This document shows, piece after piece, positions 1 through 9,507 of a stretch of DNA of 64,000 bases. Origin of the DNA: Sphingomonas citricola (GTDB taxonomy: Bacteria; Pseudomonadota; Alphaproteobacteria; Sphingomonadales; Sphingomonadaceae). Below the pieces are notes generated by a model, which was given only the letters and a program-made list of their open reading frames with translations, was not told the origin of the DNA and searched no databases. The stretch lies in contig NZ_JAHXZM010000003.1 in assembly GCF_019429535.1 (NCBI RefSeq), positions 310,001 to 374,000 on the forward strand. Reading direction: 5' to 3'. The position numbers and the translations under genes were made by a program. The first letter of the stretch is position 1. Each line of letters begins with the position of its first letter.

Positions 1-524
1 TCGATCTCGCTGGTGCTGGTGCGGAAACGCGCCCATGCCTCCTGCCACGCGGTGCGCTGCTCGAACACACCGCCGACGCCGCCCGACCAGACCACCGGCA
101 CAACGACGAGCGGGGGCGAGCGCGTCATATAGCTGCTGATCCCCAGCAAGCCCGCGGTGCGCGCACGGTCGAACAGCACGCCCAGTTGCGCGATATATCG
201 GTTCGGACCGATCTGCTCGTTGCCGACCACGATCGCCGTGACGAGCGAATCGAGCGTGCCATCGGGGACCAGCCCCCCGCCGCCACCCAGCCGGCGCGAC
301 AATTGCACCCACGCCTTGCGCTGCGCCTCGCGCCAGCCCGCCAGTCGCGCCGCCTGCGCATTTGGGCCCGAGACGTCGACGCTGACGCTGCCAATCTCGT
401 AATCGTTCGAGCTGTCGACCGCCGCGACGCCGCGGTCGCCGCCCTCGATCTGCGCCAGCGCGCCTGCGCCGAGCACGACGGCACCGGTGGCCGCGGCGAT
501 GGCGAGGAACGGACGGCTACGCAT
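1..524 (-). CDS. Exported DUF2066-like protein (3' part outside the window)
   Basis: This reading frame opens with ATG at 522-524 on the minus strand and stays open to the window edge, so the C-terminus is missing (174 codons seen). The first 24 residues form a signal peptide (MRSRP, then an Ala/Val/Leu-rich core ending GALA-Q), so the product is exported. The next segment ([13 protein letters not shown], then Ala-Trp-Arg-Glu-Ala-Gln repeats and a Leu-Ser-Arg-Arg-Leu-Gly motif) resembles the start of DUF2066 proteins, which sit beside purM in many proteobacteria. It is divergent from purM with a 61-base gap. The function is unknown. The export call is firm; the family call rests on pattern and neighbourhood only. 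Confidence 0.6.
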   Translation of the reverse strand, partial: MRSRPFLAIAAATGAVVLGAGALAQIEGGDRGVAAVDSSNDYEIGSVSVDVSGPNAQAARLAGWREAQRKAWVQLSRRLGGGGGLVPDGTLDSLVTAIVVGNEQIGPNRYIAQLGVLFDRARTAGLLGISSYMTRSPPLVVVPVVWSGGVGGVFEQRTAWQEAWARFRTSTSEI

Positions 525-585
525 CGGCGCCTTTTGGCGAAGCGGGCGTGGAAATCCAAGCGCGTTGTGGCTAGGCGCTTGCCGC

Positions 586-1710
586 ATGACCGACGAACCC
601 AGCGCCAACAGCACTGCAACCCCGACCGGCGGATATACCTATGCCGACGCAGGCGTCTCGATCTCAGCGGGCAACGCGCTCGTTCGCGCGATCGCACCGC
701 TCGCCCGCTCGACACGGCGCAAGGGTGCCGACGCCGACCTCGGCGGGTTCGGCGGATTGTTCGATCTGAAGGCGGCGGGCTTCACCGACCCGCTGCTGGT
801 CGCTGCCAACGACGGCGTCGGCACCAAGCTGAAGCTCGCGATCGAGCACGACCGGCACGAAGGCGTCGGCGTCGATCTGGTTGCGATGTGCGTCAACGAC
901 CTGATCGTCCAGGGCGCGGAGCCGCTTTTCTTCCTCGATTACTATGCCAGCGGGAAACTCGATCAGGGGATCGCCGAGCGCGTCATCGCGTCGATCGCCA
1001 AGGGGTGCCGCCAGGCGGGTTGTGCGCTGATCGGCGGCGAGACCGCCGAGATGCCGGGGATGTACGCCGAGGGCGACTATGACCTGGCGGGGTTCTGCGT
1101 CGGTGCGGTCGAGCGTGACCGGCTGCTCGACGGCCGCGCGATCGCGGCGGGAGACGTGATACTCGGGCTCACCTCGTCGGGCGTGCATTCGAACGGCTAT
1201 TCGCTCGTCCGCCGGCTCGCCGCCGACCGCGGGTGGAAGCTCGACCGCCCGGCGATGTTCGATCAGGACCGGCTGCTGATCGACGTGCTGATGGCGCCGA
1301 CGCGGATCTACGTCGCGAGCCTGTTGCCGCTGCTGCGCGAGGGGCGGATCAAGGGGCTGGCGCACATCACCGGGGGCGGGCTGCTGGAGAACATCCCGCG
1401 CGTTCTTCCGCAAGGCACGCACGCGCTGGTCGATGCGGACGCGTGGGAGCAGCCGCGGCTGATGGCGTTCCTCCAGGCGCAGGGCGCGATCGAGCCCGCG
1501 GAGATGGCGCGCACGTTCAACTGCGGGATCGGCATGGCGGTCGTCGTCAGCGCCGACGAGGCCGACCGTGTCGCGCAAGCGCTGGAAGCCGCGGGCGAGA
1601 CCGTGTTCCGCATCGGCCGCATCGAGGCGGGCGAACGCGGATGCACCGTGACCGGCAGCACCGAGACGTGGAGCGCGCGCGGCGACTGGCGCGCGACGCA
1701 TCACGCATGA
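586..1710 (+). CDS. purM: Phosphoribosylformylglycinamidine cyclo-ligase
   Basis: AIR synthetase, the fifth step of purine synthesis: it closes the imidazole ring of FGAM using ATP, in the cytoplasm. The 374-residue protein shows the family hallmarks: [13 protein letters not shown] near the start, [11 protein letters not shown], the [17 protein letters not shown] block, [20 protein letters not shown] and the late [13 protein letters not shown] motif. The ATG at 586 is chosen because the upstream in-frame extension from 487 would antisense-overlap the divergent exported gene and has no family similarity. The stop overlaps the start of purN by four bases (ATGA), so the two are translationally coupled. 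Confidence 0.97.
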   Translation: MTDEPSANSTATPTGGYTYADAGVSISAGNALVRAIAPLARSTRRKGADADLGGFGGLFDLKAAGFTDPLLVAANDGVGTKLKLAIEHDRHEGVGVDLVAMCVNDLIVQGAEPLFFLDYYASGKLDQGIAERVIASIAKGCRQAGCALIGGETAEMPGMYAEGDYDLAGFCVGAVERDRLLDGRAIAAGDVILGLTSSGVHSNGYSLVRRLAADRGWKLDRPAMFDQDRLLIDVLMAPTRIYVASLLPLLREGRIKGLAHITGGGLLENIPRVLPQGTHALVDADAWEQPRLMAFLQAQGAIEPAEMARTFNCGIGMAVVVSADEADRVAQALEAAGETVFRIGRIEAGERGCTVTGSTETWSARGDWRATHHA

Positions 1711-2270
1711 ACGCACCCGCCAAGGTCGCCGTGCTGATTTCGGGGCGCGGCTCGAACATGCAGGCACTCGCGGAACACGCCGGCGACGATTATGAGATCG
1801 TCGTCGTCGCATCCGACCGGCCGAGCGCGCCGGGGCTCGCCTGGGCGATCCAGCACGGATTGCCGACCTTCGCGCTATCGCCGAAGGGGATCGGCAAGCC
1901 CGTGTTCGAGGCCGCGCTGGACGGCGCGCTGCGCGAGGCGGGGGCGGAGTGGATCGCGCTGGCGGGCTATATGCGGCTGTTGTCCGACGAGTTCGTCGCC
2001 AAGTGGCGTGGGCGGATCATCAACATCCATCCCTCGCTGCTGCCCAAGTACAAGGGGCTCGACACGCACGCGCGCGCGATCGACGCGGGAGATGCGGCGG
2101 GCGGCTGCTCGGTCCATGTCGTGACCGAGGAGCTGGACGGCGGCGAGGTGTTGGGGCAGCGCGAGGTCGCGATCCTACCCGGCGACACGCCCGAGACGCT
2201 CGCCGAGCGCGTGCTCGCGGCGGAACATCAACTCTACCCTGCCGTCCTGAAGGAGTTCGTTCGTCGATGA
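1707..2270 (+). CDS. purN: Phosphoribosylglycinamide formyltransferase
   Basis: GAR transformylase (folate-dependent type), the third step of purine synthesis, transferring a formyl group from 10-formyl-THF to GAR. The 187-residue protein carries the N-terminal [13 protein letters not shown] loop and the [13 protein letters not shown] active-site segment with its catalytic Asn and His. The later Asp-containing region [15 protein letters not shown] is also present. The start codon lies inside the end of purM (ATGA) and its own stop overlaps the next ORF the same way, giving a tight three-gene operon. Confidence 0.97.
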   Translation: MNAPAKVAVLISGRGSNMQALAEHAGDDYEIVVVASDRPSAPGLAWAIQHGLPTFALSPKGIGKPVFEAALDGALREAGAEWIALAGYMRLLSDEFVAKWRGRIINIHPSLLPKYKGLDTHARAIDAGDAAGGCSVHVVTEELDGGEVLGQREVAILPGDTPETLAERVLAAEHQLYPAVLKEFVRR

Positions 2271-2641
2271 GCGAGATGCGAGCAACCGAAGCGATCGATC
2301 GCGTCCGCGAGATCGCGCTGCTGCTGCCGGAGAGCGAGGAGCGCGAGAGCCACGGGCAGGCGACCTTCTTCGTCGCGGGCAAGCAGTTCGCGCAATTGCG
2401 CGTCGATCATCACGGCGATGGGCTGACCGTCGTCTGCGTCCGCACCGCCGACACCGACGAGCAAGCGATGCTATTGGAGGCCGCGCCCGATACCTACCGC
2501 AAGCCGGCCTATCTCGGCACGTCGGGCTGGGTCAGCATCGATCTCGGCGGCGAGGTCGATTGGGCCTTGGTCGAGGATCGGATTGCGCGCAGCTGGGAGT
2601 TGAGCGCGCCGGCCGGCCTGCTCGAGGCGGGCGGGCGCTAG
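2267..2641 (+). CDS. MmcQ/YjbR family DNA-binding-like protein
   Basis: A 124-residue protein with the YjbR/MmcQ ('CyaY-like' fold) pattern: an N-terminal helix with LPESEERESHGQATFFVAGK, a central FAQLRVDHHGDGLTVV strand pair, and the C-terminal YLGTSGWVSIDLGGEVDW followed by a helix. Members are small, often annotated as DNA-binding, without a proven biochemical role. It overlaps purN by four bases and so is the last gene of the purM-purN transcript. The link to purine synthesis is positional only. Confidence 0.85.
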   Translation: MSEMRATEAIDRVREIALLLPESEERESHGQATFFVAGKQFAQLRVDHHGDGLTVVCVRTADTDEQAMLLEAAPDTYRKPAYLGTSGWVSIDLGGEVDWALVEDRIARSWELSAPAGLLEAGGR

Positions 2642-2651
2642 GGCACGATCG

Positions 2652-3167
2652 TCAGAGGTCGCGCGCGAATACCAGGTCGTCGTGCCACGTCGCGCCGACG
2701 AGGAAACGACGCTCGCCGATCACCGACAGACCCTGTTTGGTGTAGAAGCGGTGCGCGCGAACGTTGCCGCCGTAGACGCCGAGTAACAGGCGGCGGTGAC
2801 CGCCAGCGCGCGCGTCATCGACTGCACACTGCATGAGCGCGGGACCGAGCCCCTGCCCGTGCGTCGGCGCGAGCGCGTAGATGCGTTTGAGTTCGATATC
2901 GCCCGCGCGCGGCTCGACCGGCAGATCGGGCGTGGTCAGCAACGTATAGCCGAGCGGTGCGGCGCCCTGATCGGCTTCCGCGAGCGTCGCGATCGCGCCA
3001 GCGCCGATGTAGCGCGCGAACGCGTCCGCACTGCTGTTGCGTCCGACATGGGCGACGATGTCGGCACCGTCGAGAACGCCCGCGAACGCTTCCAGAAAGG
3101 TCGCGCCCGCGACGAGCGAGAGGATCGCGGCATCATCCGCGCTCGCGCGTCGCAGGCGCCAGTTCAT
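2652..3167 (-). CDS. GNAT family N-acetyltransferase
   Basis: A 171-residue single-domain acetyltransferase expected to move an acetyl group from acetyl-CoA to an unknown amine. Visible GNAT features are the acceptor-side beta strand LKRIYALAPTHGQGLGPALM, which holds the acetyl-CoA pyrophosphate loop (here THGQGLG, close to the Q/RxxGxG/A consensus), and the C-terminal GVYGGNVRAHRFYTKQG segment with its conserved Asn and Phe-Tyr. Its ATG overlaps the ndk stop by one base (TGATG on the minus strand), so it is probably co-transcribed with ndk. The substrate cannot be inferred. Confidence 0.88.
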   Translation of the reverse strand: MNWRLRRASADDAAILSLVAGATFLEAFAGVLDGADIVAHVGRNSSADAFARYIGAGAIATLAEADQGAAPLGYTLLTTPDLPVEPRAGDIELKRIYALAPTHGQGLGPALMQCAVDDARAGGHRRLLLGVYGGNVRAHRFYTKQGLSVIGERRFLVGATWHDDLVFARDL

Positions 3168-3589
3168 CAGCCGACGATCTCTTCCGGTTTGAAGAAGTAC
3201 GCGATCTCGATCTCGGCATTCTCGTCCGAGTCCGAACCGTGCACGGTGTTCGCTTCGATCGACTCCGCCAGTTCCTTGCGAATCGTGCCGGGCTCGGCGT
3301 TTGCGGGGTTGGTCGCGCCCATGATGTCACGGTTGCGCTGCATCGCGTTCTCGCCCTCGAGCACCTGAACGACGACCGGGCCCGAGATCATGAACTCGAC
3401 CAGATCGTTGAAGAACGGACGCTCCTTATGCACCGCGTAAAAGCCCTCGGCCTGATCGCGGGTCATGTGGATGCGCTTCGATGCAACGACGCGCAGGCCG
3501 GCATCCTCCAGCATCTTGGTGACCGCGCCGGTCAGGTTGCGACGCGTCGCGTCGGGCTTGATGATCGAGAAAGTACGGTTCGCGGCCAT
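3167..3589 (-). CDS. ndk: Nucleoside diphosphate kinase
   Basis: Transfers the gamma phosphate of ATP to other NDPs through a phosphohistidine intermediate, balancing NTP pools. The 140-residue length is standard. Key segments: [14 protein letters not shown] at the N-terminus, the [15 protein letters not shown] loop, and the active-site [16 protein letters not shown] block with the catalytic His at about residue 117. An upstream GTG at 3598 is possible, but ATG at 3589 gives the normal family N-terminus. It is followed directly by the GNAT gene. Confidence 0.97.
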   Translation of the reverse strand: MAANRTFSIIKPDATRRNLTGAVTKMLEDAGLRVVASKRIHMTRDQAEGFYAVHKERPFFNDLVEFMISGPVVVQVLEGENAMQRNRDIMGATNPANAEPGTIRKELAESIEANTVHGSDSDENAEIEIAYFFKPEEIVG

Positions 3590-3725
3590 GACGGTCACGG
3601 GCTCCTGACAGAGGTGATGGAAAGTGCGCGTCCCCTAGTCGGCGCGTCGGACACGCGCAAGAACCGACGTCGGGCGCGTGGCGCGCGCTGGGGTCCGCGT
3701 CAGGGACGCGGCGGGACGCGAACGA

Positions 3726-4166
3726 TCAGGCCGCCTGTGCCCAGCGGCCGCTCTCGGCCTGTTTCCAGTAGCGCCGCTCGATGCCGTCGCGCGCCGCCAG
3801 CACCTTCCATGCGGCACGCGCGTCGCCGATGCGGTCGTCGTCGAAGAAGTGGAACGCGCGGTCGAACTCGAGCGCCCGATCGCGCCACTCGCCGTCCGCC
3901 AGCGCGACGTTGCGCGCGTGATTGGCGGCGTCGACCTCGGGCGCGATCAGGACGGGCTGGTCAGCATCACCATCACCACCCGCGAGGCCGTGCGGCAGAA
4001 AGCTGTCGGGGGTGTAGGACCACAGGGTCTTATCGAGCGCGGCGCGGCGGGCGGGGTCGGCCTCCACCACCAGCAAACGCCCGCCCTCGGCGAGGATGCG
4101 CTCCGCGATGCGGGGCAGCACGCGCTCGAGCGGGCTGGTGGTCAGGTGATAGAAGTCGACCTTCAC
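3726..4166 (-). CDS. holC: DNA polymerase III subunit chi
   Basis: The chi accessory subunit of the replicase clamp-loader, which contacts single-strand binding protein. The 146-residue frame begins at a GTG (4164-4166) giving VKVDFYHLTTSPLERVLPRI, the normal HolC start. It continues with a WSYTPDSFLPHG segment and a QPVLIAPE strand followed by FDRAFHFFDD, all typical of the family. It lies 17 bases after pepA on the same strand, an order common in proteobacteria. No ATG is available at the correct place, so the GTG start is well supported. Confidence 0.93.
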   Translation of the reverse strand: MKVDFYHLTTSPLERVLPRIAERILAEGGRLLVVEADPARRAALDKTLWSYTPDSFLPHGLAGGDGDADQPVLIAPEVDAANHARNVALADGEWRDRALEFDRAFHFFDDDRIGDARAAWKVLAARDGIERRYWKQAESGRWAQAA

Positions 4167-4183
4167 CGGATGTGCGCCTCGCC

Positions 4184-5638
4184 TCAGCCTTCGAGATTGT
4201 CGGCGACGAAGCGGTCGAGCACGCGCACGCCGTAGCCGGTCGCGCCCTTGCCCCAGGTCGCGCCGTCCTTCTCCGACCAGACCATCCCGGCGATGTCGAG
4301 ATGCGCCCATTTCACGCCCTCGTCGACGAAGCGCTTGATGAACTGTGCCGCGGTTATCGAGCCTCCGCCGCGCGGGCCGACGTTCTTCATGTCGGCGATC
4401 GCCGAGTCGATCAGCTTGTCGTAGCCGTCCGCCAGCGGGAAGCGCCACAACAGGTCGCCGCTCGCGCGGCCGGCTGCCAGGATCTGCTCAGCGAACGTGT
4501 CGTCGTTCGAGAACAGCCCGCCCATCTCGTTGCCCAGGCTGACGATCATCGCGCCGGTCAGCGTTGCGAGATCGATGATCTGCGCGGGCTTGTGCTCGCG
4601 CTGGACCCAAGTGATCGCGTCGCACAGGACGAGGCGGCCTTCGGCGTCGGTGTTGATGACCTCGACCGTCTGCCCCGACATCGTGGTGACGACGTCGCCG
4701 GGGCGCTGCGCATTACCGTCGGGCATGTTCTCGACCAAGCCCATCACGCCGATGATGTTGGCCTTGGCCTTGCGGGCGGCGAGGCTGAGCATCGCGCCGG
4801 CGACAGCGCCGGCACCGCCCATGTCCCACTTCATGTCCTCCATGCCCGCGGCGGGCTTGATCGAGATCCCGCCGGTGTCGAAGGTCACGCCCTTGCCGAC
4901 GAGCGCGGTCAGCGGGGCGTCGCCGCCGGCGCCGTTCCACTTGAGCGCGAGGATGCGCGCTTCGCGCCGCGAGCCCTGGCTGACGCCGAGCAGCGCACCC
5001 ATGCCGAGATCGCGCATCTGCGCCTCGTCGAGGACGGTCACCTCGAGCCCCAGCCCGTCGACCGCGGCGGTCACGCGCTCGACGAAGCTCTCGGGATAAA
5101 GGATGTTGGGCGGCAGCGTCGCGAGCGTGCGGGCGAGGCCGAGGCCGCGGGTGACCGCGTCGCGCGCGGGCCATGCAGTGTCGACGTCGGCGGCGTCGCT
5201 GACGACGATCAGCTCCTCCAGCGTCGGCTTCTGCTTGGCCGGCAGGCGGGTGCGATATTCGTCGAACCGCCAGCTGCGCTGTGCGGCGCCGGCGGCGAAG
5301 CGCGCCGCGCTTGCCGCGTCCGCGCCCGACAGATCGGCGACCACCGTCGCCGCGCCCGCGGTCAGCAGCTTGGCCGTGAGCGCACCGCCCGCGCGTTCGT
5401 AGGCGGCGTCGTCGCCGCTGCCGACGCCCAGCAGCACGACGCGTTGCGCGTCGTTCGCGCCGGGGAGGAACACCTCGGCACTGCTGCCCGGCTCACCCTC
5501 GAACCGCTGCCCCGAAATCGCGCCGGCGACGAGCGACTGGTGTTCGGCGGCGAGCCCGGCGGGCGCCGCGCCTTTCCGAACCGCGAGCGCGAGCACCGCG
5601 GCATCGGTCGGGCGCGTGGCGGCAAACGTGATCTTCAT
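4184..5638 (-). CDS. pepA: Leucyl aminopeptidase (M17)
   Basis: Cytoplasmic two-zinc aminopeptidase that removes N-terminal residues from peptides. The 484-residue protein has the variable N-terminal domain (about residues 1-165) and the catalytic domain with GKGVTFDTGGISIKP, the DMKWDMGGAGAV metal/Lys region and the signature NTDAEGRLVLCDA. It is first in a pepA-holC pair and is divergent from lptD across about 150 bases. Confidence 0.97.
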   Translation of the reverse strand: MKITFAATRPTDAAVLALAVRKGAAPAGLAAEHQSLVAGAISGQRFEGEPGSSAEVFLPGANDAQRVVLLGVGSGDDAAYERAGGALTAKLLTAGAATVVADLSGADAASAARFAAGAAQRSWRFDEYRTRLPAKQKPTLEELIVVSDAADVDTAWPARDAVTRGLGLARTLATLPPNILYPESFVERVTAAVDGLGLEVTVLDEAQMRDLGMGALLGVSQGSRREARILALKWNGAGGDAPLTALVGKGVTFDTGGISIKPAAGMEDMKWDMGGAGAVAGAMLSLAARKAKANIIGVMGLVENMPDGNAQRPGDVVTTMSGQTVEVINTDAEGRLVLCDAITWVQREHKPAQIIDLATLTGAMIVSLGNEMGGLFSNDDTFAEQILAAGRASGDLLWRFPLADGYDKLIDSAIADMKNVGPRGGGSITAAQFIKRFVDEGVKWAHLDIAGMVWSEKDGATWGKGATGYGVRVLDRFVADNLEG

Positions 5639-5791
5639 GGTGACCCTAATCCCTTAATTCCTGACGTGCCTGATAGGCGCGCGCATCCGTGCTGGCAAAG
5701 CGTTGCAGCAACGCGCGGGCGATGCGATAGGACGCATCTGCAGCGCCGTGCTCTTCCGGCCGCTCGCGAGCGACAGGTAAACGGGAGCAAC

Positions 5792-8065
5792 GTGAAGCGT
5801 TCTGATTTTCTCGCCGGGTGCGTGGTGCCGATCGCTGCCCTGTGCGCGGCGGGCATCGCCGTGCCTGCCGCCGCGCAGTCGCTTGCCGACCGCGCGCCGA
5901 CGCCCGATCCGGCGCTGAGCATCCCTGCCGACCTGGCGCAGACGCCCCCGCCGGCGGCCGGTGACGATCAGGTGCAGTTCAGCTCGTCCTCGCTCGAATA
6001 CGATTACAACGCCGACATCGTCACCGCGCTGGGCGACGTGCGCATGACGCGCAGTGGCGAGAAACTTCGCGCAGAGCGCGTGGTGTGGAACCGCAAGACC
6101 GGGCGCGTCGTAGCGAACGGCAACGTCGGGGTCACCAACCCGCAGGGCGACGTCGCCTATGGCGATTCGATCGAGCTGACCGACACGCTGAAGGACGGCG
6201 TGATCGACAATCTGCTCGTCGTGCTGGAACGCGGCGGGCGACTGGCCGCGGTCGATGGCCGGCGCGACGAGAACGGTACCTATTTCCTCAATCGCGCCGC
6301 CTATTCGCCCTGCCCGGTCACCGACGCGAGCAATTGCCCCAAAGAGCCGACGTGGAAGATTACGGCGGTTCGCGTCACCTACCGCCCCGACAACGACCGC
6401 GTCTATTTCGAGGGCGCGCGTTTCAACCTGTTCGGGCTCGCGAGCCCACGGCTGCCGCGCTTCTCGACCAGTACGGCCGATTCGAACAGCACGGGCCTGC
6501 TGACCCCCGGCTTCGGCATCGACCGGCTGAACGGCGTCGAGCTGACGCTGCCGTTCAACGTCGCGATGGGGCAGAACCGTTCGCTGGTGATCGCACCGCA
6601 CATCTTCACCAACGTCGTGCCGCTGCTGGAAGCGCGCTACAGCGAGGTGAACACGCTCGGCGCCTTCTCGATCGCGGGATATGCGACTTCCGGGCGGCGC
6701 AGCGAGGATCTGTCGACCGGCTTCACCACCGCGACCGAGCGCGCGTTCCGTGGCTATCTCGACGGGACGATGAAGTTCCAGTTCTCGCCCGAGTGGAGCC
6801 TGTCGGGGTCGCTGCGTATGTCGACCGATCGCACCTTCACGCGGCGCTACGACATTTCGGACGACGACCGGCTGCGCAGCACCTTCGCGCTCGAGCATAT
6901 CGAGGCCAATAGCTATTTCGCGGTCAGCGGTTGGGCGACGCAGACGTTGCGCGTCGGCGACCGTCAGTCGTTGCAGCCGGTCGCGCTGCCCGAGATCGAT
7001 TATCGCCGGCGCGTACAGGACGTGGCGGGCGGCGTGCTGTCGCTCCAGGCCAATACGCTCGCGATCGGACGCAAGGCGGGACAGGATACGCAGCGCGCGT
7101 TCGCGAGCGCCGAATGGAATCTCCGCCGTCTGACGAACTGGGGCCAGGAAGTCACGCTGACCGCGTTCGCGCGCGGCGACGCCTATAACACCAGCGATGC
7201 CGCCGCAACCGCGGTCGCGAGCTACCGCGGGCTCGACGGTTTTCAAACCCGCGCGATCGGCGCGGCGGCGATCGACGTCAAATGGCCGTTCATCGGCGAG
7301 CTGTTTGGTGGCACGCAGCGCTGGACCCCGCGGGTACAGATCGTCGCCTCGCCGCACGTCGCCAATCTGCGCGTCCCGAACGAGGACTCGCGCGCGGTCG
7401 ACCTCGAGGATTCGAACCTGTTCGCGCTCAACCGCTTCCCCGGCTACGATCGCTGGGAGGATTCCTCGCGGATCACGTACGGCGGCGAGTGGGCGTTCGA
7501 TCGCACCGGCCTGTCGATCAACGCGACGATCGGCCAGAGCTACCGGCTCGATTCGCGCCCCACCATTCTGCCGAGCGGAACCGGATTGTCGGACAGTTTC
7601 TCCGATATCGTCGGACGTACCAACGTCAGGCTCCGCGATTTCATCACCTTCACGCACCGCTACCGCCTCGACAAGGACAATTTCGCGATCCGGCGCAACG
7701 AGGTCGATGCGACGGTGGGCTCCTACACGACCTACGCGACCGTCGGCTACCTGCGCCTCAACCGCAACATCGACCCCGTCGTCGGGTTGCAGGACCGCGA
7801 GGAGATCCGGCTTGCCGGGCGCGCTGCGTTCGCGCGTTTCTGGTCGGTGTTCGGCTCCGCGGTGATCGATCTGACCGACCGCGCGGAGGACGTGCTGTCG
7901 TCGAGCAGCGGGTTCGACCCGATCCGCCACCGTCTAGGCGTCGCGTACGAGGACGATTGCCTCGAGCTCGGGGTGACGTGGCGGCGCGATTATCGCACCA
8001 CCGGCGATATTCGCGCGGGCAACAGCTACCTGTTGACGCTGGCGTTCAAGGGGCTCGGGCGCTAA
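5792..8065 (+). CDS. lptD: LPS-assembly outer-membrane protein LptD
   Basis: Beta-barrel translocon that inserts lipopolysaccharide-type glycolipid into the outer leaflet with LptE. The 757-residue protein has a signal peptide (about 1-28, ending AAAQ), an OstA/LptA-like jellyroll domain (about 55-170, VQFSSSSLEYDYNADIVTALG and the RAERVVWNRKTG repeat) and a long C-terminal barrel. Mature cysteines are at about 174, 182 and 723. The start is the GTG at 5792, preceded by GGGAG at a suitable distance; upstream frame is antisense to pepA. It heads the conserved lptD-surA-pdxA-rsmA order. If the host is a sphingomonad it may carry glycosphingolipid in place of LPS, so the true cargo is open. Confidence 0.94.
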   Translation: MKRSDFLAGCVVPIAALCAAGIAVPAAAQSLADRAPTPDPALSIPADLAQTPPPAAGDDQVQFSSSSLEYDYNADIVTALGDVRMTRSGEKLRAERVVWNRKTGRVVANGNVGVTNPQGDVAYGDSIELTDTLKDGVIDNLLVVLERGGRLAAVDGRRDENGTYFLNRAAYSPCPVTDASNCPKEPTWKITAVRVTYRPDNDRVYFEGARFNLFGLASPRLPRFSTSTADSNSTGLLTPGFGIDRLNGVELTLPFNVAMGQNRSLVIAPHIFTNVVPLLEARYSEVNTLGAFSIAGYATSGRRSEDLSTGFTTATERAFRGYLDGTMKFQFSPEWSLSGSLRMSTDRTFTRRYDISDDDRLRSTFALEHIEANSYFAVSGWATQTLRVGDRQSLQPVALPEIDYRRRVQDVAGGVLSLQANTLAIGRKAGQDTQRAFASAEWNLRRLTNWGQEVTLTAFARGDAYNTSDAAATAVASYRGLDGFQTRAIGAAAIDVKWPFIGELFGGTQRWTPRVQIVASPHVANLRVPNEDSRAVDLEDSNLFALNRFPGYDRWEDSSRITYGGEWAFDRTGLSINATIGQSYRLDSRPTILPSGTGLSDSFSDIVGRTNVRLRDFITFTHRYRLDKDNFAIRRNEVDATVGSYTTYATVGYLRLNRNIDPVVGLQDREEIRLAGRAAFARFWSVFGSAVIDLTDRAEDVLSSSSGFDPIRHRLGVAYEDDCLELGVTWRRDYRTTGDIRAGNSYLLTLAFKGLGR

Positions 8066-8141
8066 GCCCGCGTTCAGCAACGCCGTGGCACGGCGACGGC
8101 AAGGCCGCGCGCGGCCATCATGGGAATTCGAGACGCTTGTG

Positions 8142-9500
8142 ATGACGAAGACGAGGGGTGCGCTGCTGACGCGCCGGGCGATGGCATCGCTCCTGGGACT
8201 GGCGATCGCGGGGGGTGCGGTGGCGCAGACCGTCGACGACCAGACGCTGCCCGACAACACCGGGCTCAACATTCCCGCCAATCTGCAGATCTTCGGCAAG
8301 CTTGACCCGAACATCCGCAAGGCGACCGCGATCGTCAACGAAACGGTGATCACCGGCACCGACGTCGACCAGCGCGTCGCGTTGATCGCGGCGGCGAACA
8401 ACGCCAAGCTCACCAACGAGGACCGCGAACGGCTGCGCCTGCAGGTGCTGCGCCAGTTGATCGACGAGACGCTGCAGATCCAGCAGGCGAAGACCGCCGA
8501 CATCACCGTCTCGAAAGAAGAGATCGACCAGGCGATCGGCCGCGTCGCCAAGCAGTTTAACAAGTCGCCCGCCGACTTCGCCAGCTGGTTGCGCGAACAG
8601 GGTTCGTCCGACCGATCGATGCGGCGCCAGATCGAGGGCGAACTCGCCTGGAACCGCTATCTGCGCAAGCGCGTCGAGCCGTTCGTCAACGTCGGCGACG
8701 AAGAGGTGAAGGCGATCATCGACCGTCTCCAAGCGGCGAAGGGTACCGAGGAATATCACCTCGCCGAAATCTACCTGCCCGCGAACGTCGACCAGCAGGC
8801 GCAGGTCGAGGCGCAGGCAAGGCAGATTATCGGCGAAATCCAGAAGGCGCAGGCGCCGTTCAGCTATTTCGCACGCAACTATTCTGCCGCGACGACGCGT
8901 GCGGTCGGCGGCGATCTCGGCTGGGTGCGCGCCGCGCAATTGCCCGAGGCGCTGTCGGCGGCGAGCCAGCAGATGCAGGTCGGCCAGGTTGCCGGGCCGA
9001 TCCCGATACCGGGCGGTTTCTCGATCGTCTATCTGGTCGACAAGCGGCAGGTGCTGACCGCCGATCCGCGCGACGCCCGGCTCAGCCTGAAGCAGATGAC
9101 GATCAAGTTCCCGTCGAACACGACGCAGGCGCAGGCGACCGCGCGCACCGCGCAGTTCGCCACCGAGATCCGCAAGCTGCAGGGCTGCGGTTCGGTCGAG
9201 AAGGTCGGGCAGGCGCTGAACGCCGAGGTGGTGCAGAACGACACGGTGCGCATCCGCGACCTGCCAGGACCGTTGCAGGACATCATGCTGAAGCTGCAGG
9301 TCGGCCAGGCGTCGCCCCCGTTCGGTTCGCCGAGCGAAGGCGTGCGGACGCTGGTGCTGTGCGGACGCGACGATCCGGTTTCCGGCCAGTTGCCGGGTGC
9401 CGAGCAGATCCAGAACCAACTCGAGCAGCAGCGCGTCAACCTGCGCGCGCAGCAGGCGCTTCGCGACCTGCGGCGCGACGCGGTGATCGATTATCGCTGA
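8142..9500 (+). CDS. surA: Periplasmic peptidyl-prolyl isomerase SurA
   Basis: Chaperone and parvulin-type isomerase that escorts outer-membrane beta-barrels through the periplasm. The ATG at 8142 gives a signal peptide with an RR-containing n-region and a core ending GGAVAQ. The SurA N-domain follows (ATAIVNETVITGTDVDQR), then a parvulin domain at about 195-300 (AEIYLPANVD, FSYFARNYSAATTRAVGGDLGWV, GPIPIPGGFSIVYLVD) and a second, weaker PPIase-like segment. The length of 452 residues fits. A GTG at 8139 is a near alternative start. It lies between lptD and pdxA, the usual SurA position. Confidence 0.93.
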   Translation: MTKTRGALLTRRAMASLLGLAIAGGAVAQTVDDQTLPDNTGLNIPANLQIFGKLDPNIRKATAIVNETVITGTDVDQRVALIAAANNAKLTNEDRERLRLQVLRQLIDETLQIQQAKTADITVSKEEIDQAIGRVAKQFNKSPADFASWLREQGSSDRSMRRQIEGELAWNRYLRKRVEPFVNVGDEEVKAIIDRLQAAKGTEEYHLAEIYLPANVDQQAQVEAQARQIIGEIQKAQAPFSYFARNYSAATTRAVGGDLGWVRAAQLPEALSAASQQMQVGQVAGPIPIPGGFSIVYLVDKRQVLTADPRDARLSLKQMTIKFPSNTTQAQATARTAQFATEIRKLQGCGSVEKVGQALNAEVVQNDTVRIRDLPGPLQDIMLKLQVGQASPPFGSPSEGVRTLVLCGRDDPVSGQLPGAEQIQNQLEQQRVNLRAQQALRDLRRDAVIDYR

Positions 9501-9507
9501 CGCCGCC

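Noticed and set aside
2957-5791. A 945-codon upstream extension in frame with lptD
   Set aside because: It runs antisense through the GNAT, ndk, holC and pepA genes, has an Arg-rich nonsense composition, and lptD has its own signal peptide and ribosome site at 5792.
5654-7930. A 758-codon open frame antisense to lptD
   Set aside because: It is a GC-bias shadow: long stop-free stretches occur on the opposite strand of many genes here. Its composition is Arg/Asp-rich with no domain, and lptD fits perfectly on the other strand.
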